NCBI GenBank assembly: GCA_034440115.1
Contig: JAWXBM010000122.1
Span: forward strand, 1-5,073
Reading direction: 5' to 3'
From: JAWXBM01 sp034440115
Lineage (GTDB): Bacteria; Pseudomonadota; Gammaproteobacteria; Xanthomonadales; SZUA-36
Length of the DNA: 5,073 bases
Shown piece after piece: positions 1 to 5,073 of the stretch (positions within the stretch are counted from its first letter, which is position 1; the number at the start of each line of letters is the position of its first letter). A program made the position numbers and the translations under genes. The notes below the pieces were generated by a model, which was not told where the DNA came from, ran no database searches, and saw only the letters and a program-made list of their open reading frames with translations.

Positions 1-529
1 AGCTGTTGCTGTCCGTCTGGCCCGCGGCAGATACGCTGGGAATGGCCATCAGCCCCCTAAGCTTCAAGCCTGGTAATTCGTTTGCCAGTCGGGCCAGCTG
101 ATGTACGGCTTCGACAGGAGCACCGGATTTCTGCGGCTCAGCATCAATATTGACCTGCAGGCAGATGTTTAATGGCGGCAACTTTCCCGGGCGCTGGCTG
201 GATAATCGCCTCAGCGTTTTTTCCTTATCCACACTTTGCACCCAGTCGAAATGTTCTGCCACTTCGCGGGTTTTGTTGGATTGCAAAGGGCCAATAAAAT
301 GCCAAATGATGTCCAGGTCGGCCAGCAGTTGTTGTTTTTCCACCGCTTCCTGCAGGTAATTCTCACCAAAATGCTGTTGGCCTGCTGTAACCAGAGTACG
401 AATGCTGCTTGCGCTATGGCGCTTGCTGACAGCGAGAAGGGACACCGAATCAGGGTTTCTATCAGCTTTTTGGCAGACTGATGCAATGCGTGCACGCACC
501 TTGTCAAGTTTGGCCTTTAAGTCATTCAT
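1..529 (-). CDS. yggS: YggS/PLPBP-family pyridoxal-5'-phosphate homeostasis protein, C-terminus cut by window edge
   Basis: Cytosolic PLP-binding protein of the YggS/PROSC family, which has no known enzymatic reaction and helps keep free PLP and amino-acid pools in balance. Reading back from the ATG at 529-527 gives 176 intact codons with no stop; family members are about 230 residues, so roughly the last quarter lies outside the window. Family blocks are clear: LLAVSK (31-36), with Lys36 (codon 424-422) at the position of the PLP Schiff-base lysine of E. coli YggS; FGENYLQE (54-61); WHFIGPLQSNK (76-86); VAEHFDWVQSVD; then LPPLNICLQVNID and LRGLMAIP near the edge. This start gives the usual family N-terminus, although no strong Shine-Dalgarno precedes it. 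The residues after Lys36 read RHSA rather than the common TKPA. The gene is divergent from pilT, as in Pseudomonas. An apparent 98-residue ORF in this region is only a shifted frame. Confidence 0.95.
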   Translation of the reverse strand, partial: MNDLKAKLDKVRARIASVCQKADRNPDSVSLLAVSKRHSASSIRTLVTAGQQHFGENYLQEAVEKQQLLADLDIIWHFIGPLQSNKTREVAEHFDWVQSVDKEKTLRRLSSQRPGKLPPLNICLQVNIDAEPQKSGAPVEAVHQLARLANELPGLKLRGLMAIPSVSAAGQTDSNS

Positions 530-611
530 CTTGCAGCAAGACTATGCATTGTTTTAAGGTAGCGGTATGGCGCACGGAGGTTTTTTTACCTTACAGGATG
601 TTGGGTGCCCT

Positions 612-676
612 AAGTCGGCGCTAATTCGGCCTGAAGTCGGCCCCAAAGTCGACCCAAAAACCGATAATAAGTCGGC
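612..676 (+). repeat. Helically phased AAGTCGGC direct-repeat array upstream of pilT
   Basis: Copies seen directly are AAGTCGGC at 612-619, AATTCGGC at 623-630, AAGTCGGC at 634-641, AAGTCGAC at 646-653 and AAGTCGGC at 669-676. Start-to-start spacings are 11, 11, 12 and 23 bp, so all sites fall near one face of the helix with one position skipped. Direct repeats at about 11 bp are the known geometry for OmpR/PhoB-family regulator binding. The array ends 35 bp before the pilT start codon. Binding by any protein is inference; a small decayed tandem repeat is the alternative. Confidence 0.6.
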
Positions 677-700
677 ATTGTATCGTGACCGGGTAGTCTC

Positions 701-708
701 AAGGAGAG
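701..708 (+). promoter_or_regulatory. Strong ribosome binding site of pilT
   Basis: AAGGAGAG lies just before the ATG at 712, with AAGGAG ending 5 bases upstream of it. This is close to the ideal Shine-Dalgarno arrangement and confirms the chosen pilT start. Confidence 0.85.
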
Positions 709-711
709 AAC

Positions 712-1749
712 ATGGATATCGCAGAACTTCTGGCTTTTGCGGTTAAGAATAACGCTTCGGACTTGCACTTGTCGTCAGGTCTGCCACCGATGATACGCGT
801 GGACGGTGACATCCGGCGCTTGACGCTGCCGGCGATCGACACCCCTCAATTGGCCGAGTTGCTGTACAGCACCATGTCTGACCAGCAACGACGTGATTTC
901 GAAGCCAATCTGGAAGTGGATTATTCCTACTCGGTATCTGGACTGGCGCGCTTTCGTGTTAACTGTTTTCATCAGGACCGTGGCCTGGGTGGTGCTTTCC
1001 GTACCATTCCGGATGCCGTCTGGAAACTGGAAGATATTGGTGCGCCGCCGATATTCCGCGACATCATTGATATTCCGCGCGGCCTGGTGTTGGTAACGGG
1101 CCCTACCGGTTCGGGTAAGTCCACTACGCTGGCGGCCATGATTGACCACCTCAATTCCTATGTGGAAGGTCATATTCTGACCATTGAAGACCCGATCGAA
1201 TTCCTGCACAAAAGCAAACGCTGCCTGATCAATCAGCGCGAAATTCACCGCGATACGCATGGTTTCAATCAGGCTTTGAGGGCTGCCTTGCGTGAAGACC
1301 CGGACATCATTCTGGTCGGCGAAATGCGCGATATTGAAACCATTCGGCTGGCTTTGACTGCGGCTGAAACGGGTCATTTGGTGTTCTCAACCCTGCACAC
1401 CAGTTCGGCCGCAAAAACCATCGACCGCATTATTGACGTTTTTCCGGCTGGCGAAAAATCCATGGTGCGTTCCATGCTTTCCGAATCCCTGCGGGCGGTA
1501 ATTGCCCAAACGCTGATGAAGCGCACCGGCGGCGGCCGCGTTGCCGCCTGGGAAATCATGATTGCCAATCCGGCCATCCGTAACCTCATCCGTGAGGACA
1601 AAATCGCGCAAATGTATTCTGCCATCCAGACCGGCCAGGCGATTGGTATGCAAACGCTGGATCAGCACCTGGATTCTTTGGTCAGTCGCGGCATCATTAC
1701 TCGGCAGGAAGCCGCGAAACGTGCCGTAGACAAGAAAATGTTCATGTAG
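712..1749 (+). CDS. pilT: Type IV pilus retraction ATPase PilT
   Basis: Hexameric cytoplasmic ATPase of the GspE/PilT secretion-ATPase superfamily; it docks at the inner-membrane base of the type IV pilus and powers pilin depolymerisation, giving retraction, twitching motility and DNA uptake. The 345 residues match the usual length of about 344. The N-terminal PAS-like domain (about 1-100) starts MDIAELLAFAVKNNASDLHL. The C-terminal RecA-like ATPase core shows Walker A GPTGSGKST (130-138, Lys136), the Asp box ILTIEDPIEF (155-164), Walker B DPDIILVGEMRD (196-207, catalytic Glu204), the His box around ETGHLVFSTLHT (219-230, His222 and His229) and the retraction-specific AIRNLIRE motif (288-295). 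All catalytic features are intact, so it should be functional. A strong Shine-Dalgarno precedes it, and pilU follows after 9 bp, indicating an operon. The AIRNLIRE motif separates it from the extension ATPase PilB. Confidence 0.98.
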   Translation: MDIAELLAFAVKNNASDLHLSSGLPPMIRVDGDIRRLTLPAIDTPQLAELLYSTMSDQQRRDFEANLEVDYSYSVSGLARFRVNCFHQDRGLGGAFRTIPDAVWKLEDIGAPPIFRDIIDIPRGLVLVTGPTGSGKSTTLAAMIDHLNSYVEGHILTIEDPIEFLHKSKRCLINQREIHRDTHGFNQALRAALREDPDIILVGEMRDIETIRLALTAAETGHLVFSTLHTSSAAKTIDRIIDVFPAGEKSMVRSMLSESLRAVIAQTLMKRTGGGRVAAWEIMIANPAIRNLIREDKIAQMYSAIQTGQAIGMQTLDQHLDSLVSRGIITRQEAAKRAVDKKMFM

Positions 1750-1753
1750 GAGA
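1748..1753 (+). promoter_or_regulatory. pilU ribosome binding site overlapping the pilT stop codon
   Basis: AGGAGA shares its first two bases with the pilT TAG stop and sits 5 bases before the pilU ATG at 1759. Ribosomes finishing pilT would cover this site, so coupled translation of the two ATPases is likely. Confidence 0.75.
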
Positions 1754-1758
1754 ATGAA

Positions 1759-2886
1759 ATGAGCAGCATTGATAACTGGCTGAAGCAACTTCATGAAGAA
1801 GTGGGCTCAGACTTGTTCGTATGCGTAGACGCACCGCCCTGTATCAAAGTGCACGGTAAAATCAAACCCATTTCCACTGATGTTTTGTCGGCGGACGATA
1901 CTCGGACTGTTGCTTATAGCATGATGAGCGACCTGCAGAAGAACGATTTCATTCAAACCTCCGAATGCCAGTTTGCCTATGCTTTGGACGCTGATGTGCG
2001 CTTTCGAGTCAGCGCCTTCATGCAGCAGGGCGTGGTGGGGGTGGTCTGCCGTCGTATTGAAAGCAAAATCCCTACCTTTGAAGAACTGGGTTGCCCTGAC
2101 GTGATGGCTGAATTGGCGCTACAAAAGCGCGGCATCATATTGTTCGTGGGCGCTACCGGTACCGGTAAATCCACCTCGCTGGCAGCCATGGTGGGTTATC
2201 GCAACCAGCGCATGACGGGCCACATCATTACTGTGGAAGATCCAATTGAGTATGTACACCGGCATGGCAAAAGCCTGGTGTCGCAGCGCGAAGTCGGTAT
2301 TGATACCGAATCCTTTGAAGTGGCGCTGCGCAATACCCTGCGGCAGGCCCCGGATGTGATCATGATCGGCGAGGTGCGCACCCGCGAAGCCATGGAGCAT
2401 GCGATTTCCTTCGCTGAAACCGGCCACTTGGTGTTGTGCACGCTGCACGCCAATAACGCCAACCAGGCGCTGGACCGTATCCTGCATTTCTTCCCGGAAG
2501 ATTACCGCGAGCAGCTGTTGCTGGATTTGTCCTTCAACCTCAAAGCCACCATAGCCCAACAGCTTATTCCCGCCATCGATGGTTCGCGTCGTTGGGCCGC
2601 ATTTGAGGTGCTGATGGCTACCCCGCTGGTCAAGGACCTGATCCGCAAGGGCGAAATCGACCATTTGAAGAACGTGATGCGCGATTCTTCTCACCACGGC
2701 ATGGTCACGTTCGATAAGTGCATGTTCCGCATGTACAAGGAAGGCAAGATTTCCTACGACGATGCTTTGCGCCATGCGGATTCTTCCAATGAAGTTCGCC
2801 TGATGATCAAGCTGGACGAAGGCGGTGATGCTGACTCATTGGCCCGCGGCCTGGAGGGTGTGGAAGTATTGGGCGGTAATTATTGA
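1759..2886 (+). CDS. pilU: Type IV pilus accessory retraction ATPase PilU
   Basis: PilT paralogue that works with PilT at the pilus base; in studied species it boosts retraction force and cannot drive retraction without PilT. It has 375 residues against about 382 in Pseudomonas. The N-terminal domain carries GSDLFV (16-21) and APPCIKVHGKI (25-35). The ATPase core shows Walker A GATGTGKST (131-139, Lys137), where PilT has GPTGSGKST, then the Asp box GHIITVEDPIEY (154-165), Walker B APDVIMIGEVR (197-207, Glu205) and the His box ETGHLVLCTLHA (220-231, His223 and His230). The PilU-typical strings FVGATGTGKSTSLAAM, NANQALDRI and DDALRHADSSNEVRLMIKL rule out a second PilT. The motifs are complete. 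The region after about residue 350 is the poorly conserved acidic tail of the family. It is the second gene of the pilTU operon; the 122-bp gap after it suggests the operon ends here, though no classical T-tailed terminator is visible. Confidence 0.97.
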   Translation: MSSIDNWLKQLHEEVGSDLFVCVDAPPCIKVHGKIKPISTDVLSADDTRTVAYSMMSDLQKNDFIQTSECQFAYALDADVRFRVSAFMQQGVVGVVCRRIESKIPTFEELGCPDVMAELALQKRGIILFVGATGTGKSTSLAAMVGYRNQRMTGHIITVEDPIEYVHRHGKSLVSQREVGIDTESFEVALRNTLRQAPDVIMIGEVRTREAMEHAISFAETGHLVLCTLHANNANQALDRILHFFPEDYREQLLLDLSFNLKATIAQQLIPAIDGSRRWAAFEVLMATPLVKDLIRKGEIDHLKNVMRDSSHHGMVTFDKCMFRMYKEGKISYDDALRHADSSNEVRLMIKLDEGGDADSLARGLEGVEVLGGNY

Positions 2887-2925
2887 TTCCGCTCAAGTCA
2901 TTGCTGGTGCCAGGCCCAGCCCTGA

Positions 2926-2944
2926 CTGCCAGATTATCTGGCAG
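2926..2944. promoter_or_regulatory. Perfect 8-bp inverted repeat between pilU and the response regulator
   Basis: CTGCCAGA at 2926-2933 and TCTGGCAG at 2937-2944 are exact reverse complements around TTA. As RNA this would form a tight hairpin 39 bases after the pilU stop. No run of T follows, so it is not a textbook intrinsic terminator; it could stabilise the 3' end of the pilTU transcript or be a dyad operator for the downstream pair. Confidence 0.55.
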
Positions 2945-2962
2945 ATTAACCGTATGTTAACC
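2945..2962 (+). promoter_or_regulatory. Candidate response-regulator box, TTAACC-N5-TTAACC
   Basis: TTAACC occurs at 2946-2951 and again at 2957-2962, an 11-bp period. Framed as hexamers, ATTAAC (2945-2950) and GTTAAC (2956-2961) lie 5 bp apart, much like the PmrA-type box YTTAAK-N5-YTTAAK. A weaker third unit, ATTATC at 2933-2938, lies 12 bp upstream inside the inverted repeat. The box is about 47 bp before the ATG of an OmpR-family regulator gene, an apt place for autoregulation. No clear -10 element is seen downstream. Assignment to this regulator is inference. Confidence 0.5.
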
Positions 2963-3008
2963 TGTGCGGGCATACCATTCCCCGACCTAAGCAAACTGAG
3001 TGAAGTGC

Positions 3009-3701
3009 ATGCGCATTTTGATTATTGAAGATAATCCGGACATTGCGGCAAATATTGGTGATTACCTTGAGGATCATGGCCACACGGTAGATTTCGCCGG
3101 TGATGGTGTAACTGGCTTGCATCTTGCGATCGTTAACGACTTTAATGCCATCGTATTGGATCTTGCGTTGCCGGGTATGGATGGGCTCGAAGTCTGTAAG
3201 AAATTGCGCGAAGACGCGGGTAAAGATACCCCGGTACTCATGTTGACTGCGCGCGACCGTTTGCAGGACAAGCTGGCCGGTTTCAGCAGCGGTGCTGATG
3301 ATTACCTGGTCAAACCCTTTGAATTGCAGGAAGTTGAAGCTCGTTTGAACGTGCTGGCGCAGCGTGGCCGACGTCGTGTGCGTCGGGAGTTGAAGGTCGG
3401 TGACCTGGAATTCAACCTCGATACCTTGGGTGTGCAGCGTGGCAGCACGGATATTTACCTCAACCCCATAGGTCTGAAACTGTTGCAATGCCTGATGCAG
3501 GCCTCACCCAACGTGGTATCACGCAATGACCTTGAATTGGAAGTTTGGGGTGAAGAACTGCCAGACAGTGACAGCCTGCGGGTGCACATCCATTCTTTGC
3601 GCGGTGCCATCGACAAGCCGTTCGGCAGCAACATGATACAGACCCGGCATGGTATCGGCTACAGGCTGGTAGAAGCGGATGCAGTACCGCCGCAGGCTTA
3701 G
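3009..3701 (+). CDS. OmpR/PhoB-family two-component response regulator
   Basis: DNA-binding transcription regulator of 230 residues, normal for the family, switched by phosphorylation from its partner kinase. The receiver domain (about 1-118) shows the acidic pair Glu7-Asp8 in RILIIEDN, phospho-acceptor Asp51 in VLDLALPGMDG, Thr80 in MLTARD and Lys102 in YLVKPFE, so the phosphorylation site is complete. The C-terminal winged-helix domain (about 125-223) has the recognition-helix segment DSLRVHIHSLRGAID and the wing ending RHGIGYRL. I start it at the ATG at 3009, giving MRILIIEDN as in relatives; an in-frame GTG at 3000 would add three residues, and the GAGTGAAG at 2998-3005 fits the ATG better. 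Its 3' end overlaps the kinase gene by 23 bp. It resembles the QseB/PmrA/ColR-type group, but I cannot name the orthologue or its signal. Confidence 0.94.
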   Translation: MRILIIEDNPDIAANIGDYLEDHGHTVDFAGDGVTGLHLAIVNDFNAIVLDLALPGMDGLEVCKKLREDAGKDTPVLMLTARDRLQDKLAGFSSGADDYLVKPFELQEVEARLNVLAQRGRRRVRRELKVGDLEFNLDTLGVQRGSTDIYLNPIGLKLLQCLMQASPNVVSRNDLELEVWGEELPDSDSLRVHIHSLRGAIDKPFGSNMIQTRHGIGYRLVEADAVPPQA

Positions 3702-4962
3702 AAGTCGAATAGTACTGTCCTTTCTATTATTCGGCACACTGCTGAGTGCGCTGTTTGCCATCAGTACCCTGTTTTTGCAGAATTATCTGGAAGATGAACT
3801 GATCGGTTCCACTCTGGAGCAGGAACTGGATGATTACATCAACCAGTTGCGATTGGATCCCACGGTAGTTGAGCCCTTTTACACGCGCATTCAGGGCTAT
3901 GTGACCCGCCCTGGCGATCCCAACCAGACAGTAGATGCCGATATTCGTGAACTGCCCCCTGGTGTGCATGATGTGAGCATAGGTTCTGGCGTATTCAAAG
4001 CAGCAGTCCGCAAAGATGATGACCTGTGGGCCTTCCTGATCTACGACCTGACCGAAAATCAGCGTCTTAAACAGCAATTGTTGCTGGCACTGATCGGCGT
4101 GGTGCTGGCCTTTTCACTGCTTTCTTTCACTCTGGGAGCATGGTCGTCTCGCAGGGTAATGAAACCCGTAACCGATCTGGCCGACAAATTGGAATCATTG
4201 GATGGTGAAGGCAAGCCGGTGAAATTGTCGACCCAGTTTGCCGATGATGAGGTGGGGCAGTTGGCTATGGCATTGGACAGCTATGCCGAACGCCTGCATC
4301 ACCTGGTTGAACGCGATCGTGAATTCAATGCCGATGTCAGTCACGAACTGCGTTCACCATTGACCGTCATCACGGGCGCTACCGAGTTGTTGTTGGCACA
4401 ATCCGACCTGGATCCCAAAGTGCGCACCCGCATGTTGCGCATAGCCCGCGCAGCCCGCCAATCGGCTGACATCACCACCGCTTTGTTACACTTAGTGCGA
4501 GCCGAACAGGGCATCGACAAGCAGTCTTCGGCGCAAAATGTTGGCCAGGTGGTGCAGGAGTTGGTGCACTTGTACGAGCCGCTGATTGGCAACAAGGATT
4601 TGCAGTTGGAGGTTCGCGAAAACGATAAAGTCAGTGTGATTGCACCTGAAGCCGTGATCGCTGTGACAGTGGGTAACCTCATTGGCAACGCCATGCGCTA
4701 CACCACCAGTGGCCAGGTTATTATCAGCATAGGCAATGGCCGGGCAGTAATCGAAGACACTGGCCCCGGCATTCCGGAAGCCGATCTGGACCGCGTATTC
4801 GACAGGCATTACCGCGGGCAGAACATCAGCGGCAAAGGCGCCGGTTTAGGGCTGGCCATCGTCAAGCGCTTGTGTGAGCTGTATGGCTGGTCAATTCAGT
4901 TCAGCAACCGTCCCAGCGGTGGTTTGCGTGCCGAGCTGCTGTTTTATCCCAATCAGGATTGA
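3679..4962 (+). CDS. Membrane sensor histidine kinase, partner of the upstream regulator
   Basis: Inner-membrane sensor of 427 residues that should autophosphorylate and pass phosphate to the adjacent regulator. In order: basic N-terminus RRRLRSR, membrane segment about 11-33, a periplasmic domain of about 100 residues (34-133), second membrane segment about 134-155, a HAMP-type linker (about 156-210, with MKPVTDLADKL and DDEVGQLAMAL), and a HisKA domain with FNADVSHELRSPL (216-228, phospho-acceptor His222). The ATPase domain has N-box Asn333 and Asn337 in NLIGNAMRYT, G1 DTGPGIP (360-366) and G2 GKGAGLGL (385-392). All catalytic boxes are intact. The ATG lies inside the end of the regulator gene with only a weak Shine-Dalgarno, so translation is probably coupled. 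The periplasmic domain is rich in acidic residues and has no cysteine or other motif that reveals the ligand. An IS30-like element begins soon after the stop; the C-terminus looks complete. Confidence 0.94.
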   Translation: MQYRRRLRSRIVLSFLLFGTLLSALFAISTLFLQNYLEDELIGSTLEQELDDYINQLRLDPTVVEPFYTRIQGYVTRPGDPNQTVDADIRELPPGVHDVSIGSGVFKAAVRKDDDLWAFLIYDLTENQRLKQQLLLALIGVVLAFSLLSFTLGAWSSRRVMKPVTDLADKLESLDGEGKPVKLSTQFADDEVGQLAMALDSYAERLHHLVERDREFNADVSHELRSPLTVITGATELLLAQSDLDPKVRTRMLRIARAARQSADITTALLHLVRAEQGIDKQSSAQNVGQVVQELVHLYEPLIGNKDLQLEVRENDKVSVIAPEAVIAVTVGNLIGNAMRYTTSGQVIISIGNGRAVIEDTGPGIPEADLDRVFDRHYRGQNISGKGAGLGLAIVKRLCELYGWSIQFSNRPSGGLRAELLFYPNQD

Positions 4963-4991
4963 GCATCGGCGGGACGCGCTCAAATTCCAAG

Positions 4992-5019
4992 TGCAACATT
5001 ATCGGGAGAGAATGTTGCA
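4992..5019 (+). promoter_or_regulatory. Stem-loop carrying the transposase Shine-Dalgarno in its loop
   Basis: TGCAACATT (4992-5000) and AATGTTGCA (5011-5019) are perfect 9-bp reverse complements around the 10-base loop ATCGGGAGAG. The loop contains the only Shine-Dalgarno for the transposase, and the last base of the stem is the A of its ATG. Such folding at the start codon could limit translation of transposase from transcripts entering the element from outside, as known for several insertion sequences; for this one it is inference. Confidence 0.6.
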
Positions 5020-5073
5020 TGGGAAGAAACTACAAGCAGTTGAGCATTGAAGAACGGACGATGATCCAAACGC
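5019..5073 (+). CDS. IS30-family-like transposase, N-terminal fragment cut by window edge
   Basis: The ATG at 5019 follows CGGGAGAG (5003-5010) and opens a frame of 18 codons to the window edge, reading MGRNYKQLSIEERTMIQT. The YKQLSIEER pattern is the typical opening of the N-terminal helix-turn-helix of IS30-family transposases (compare the usual Y-x-Q-L-x-x-E-E-R), which bind the element ends before the DDE catalytic domain cuts and joins DNA. The catalytic domain is outside the window, so intactness is unknown. The family call rests on a short but characteristic stretch. Confidence 0.72.
   Translation, partial: MGRNYKQLSIEERTMIQT

Larger units (their letters stand above)
530..711. promoter_or_regulatory. 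Divergent yggS/pilT intergenic control region
   Basis: This 182-bp stretch separates two divergently oriented genes, so it must carry promoters for both. I see no convincing sigma-70 -35/-10 pair or sigma-54 site for either gene; GATAAT at 663-668 resembles a -10 element but lacks a matching -35 at 17 bp. A 7-bp inverted repeat (TAAGGTA at 555-561 and TACCTTA at 587-593) encloses GGAGG and a run of seven T. The pilT-proximal half holds the 8-mer array described separately. Nothing here looks like a gene. Confidence 0.6.
4963..5073 (+). mobile_element. Left end of an IS30-family-like insertion sequence, continuing beyond the window
   Basis: The visible transposase start (5019) identifies a mobile element running off the right edge. 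Its left terminus should lie in the 56 bp between the kinase stop and that start; the stretch CAAATTCCAAGTGCAAC (4981-4997) is a plausible part of the terminal repeat by general resemblance to IS30-type ends, but the other end is needed to prove it. Exact boundary and target duplication cannot be set from this window. Confidence 0.6.

Noticed and set aside
150..507. Several 69- to 98-codon frames at the left edge on both strands
   Set aside because: They overlap the yggS reading frame, which alone gives conserved family blocks, and none resembles a known protein.
571..590. Intrinsic terminator suggested by the T7 run at 581-587
   Set aside because: No GC-rich hairpin directly precedes the T run; the only inverted repeat has a long 25-base loop that includes the T run itself.
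598..624. Possible short leader peptide, ATG at 598 to TAA at 622-624, before pilT
   Set aside because: Only eight codons, the GGAGG is 17 bases away and too far to serve the ATG, and the peptide has no attenuation-type residue run.
775..1377. A 200-codon open frame on the minus strand inside pilT
   Set aside because: It is antisense to the conserved ATPase and the protein has no family features; it is a frame shadow.
2119..2775. A 218-codon open frame on the minus strand inside pilU
   Set aside because: It lies fully antisense to a clear pilU with intact motifs, has no recognisable domain, and its composition (many His, Gln and Arg) is typical of a reverse-frame shadow.
2926..2950. Classical rho-independent terminator after pilU
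   Set aside because: The hairpin is perfect but is followed by ATTAACC rather than a T tract, so I list it only as an inverted repeat of uncertain role.
3000..3008. GTG at 3000 as the response regulator start
   Set aside because: It adds only Met-Lys-Cys before the family-typical MRILIIEDN, and the purine-rich stretch at 2998-3005 is better placed for the ATG at 3009.

Overview
The window looks like a chromosomal segment of a gammaproteobacterium, probably from the Pseudomonas/Cellvibrio side of the group. The main reason is the arrangement: a divergent yggS followed by pilT and pilU matches the order I recall from Pseudomonas, and the PilT and PilU proteins keep the Pseudomonas-type motifs at the same residue numbers. 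Genus cannot be fixed from the sequence alone.

Layout. The left edge (1-529, minus strand) holds the N-terminal three quarters of a YggS/PLPBP-family pyridoxal-phosphate homeostasis protein, cut by the window edge. A 182-bp divergent region (530-711) follows; it contains an array of AAGTCGGC-like 8-mers repeated about every 11 bp. On the plus strand come pilT (712-1749) and pilU (1759-2886), the two retraction ATPases of the type IV pilus, 9 bp apart and surely cotranscribed. A 122-bp gap (2887-3008) contains a perfect 8-bp hairpin or palindrome and, beside it, TTAACC-N5-TTAACC direct repeats of the kind bound by OmpR/PhoB-family regulators. Then comes a two-component pair: an OmpR-family response regulator (3009-3701) and a membrane histidine kinase (3679-4962) that overlap by 23 bp. 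At the right edge an IS30-like insertion sequence begins shortly after the kinase stop codon; the first 18 codons of its transposase are visible, with the Shine-Dalgarno sequence inside the loop of a 9-bp stem.

How the parts relate. PilT and PilU act together at the base of the pilus to depolymerise pilin and drive twitching, DNA uptake and surface sensing. The two-component pair is separated from pilU by its own apparent control region, so it is probably an independent autoregulated unit rather than part of the pilus operon; any role in pilus control would be inference. Most of the window is well-understood core genome. The parts deserving a second look are the two phased-repeat control regions, the unusual residues after the YggS PLP lysine, and the transposase translation-start hairpin. 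I found no evidence for a wholly new system.
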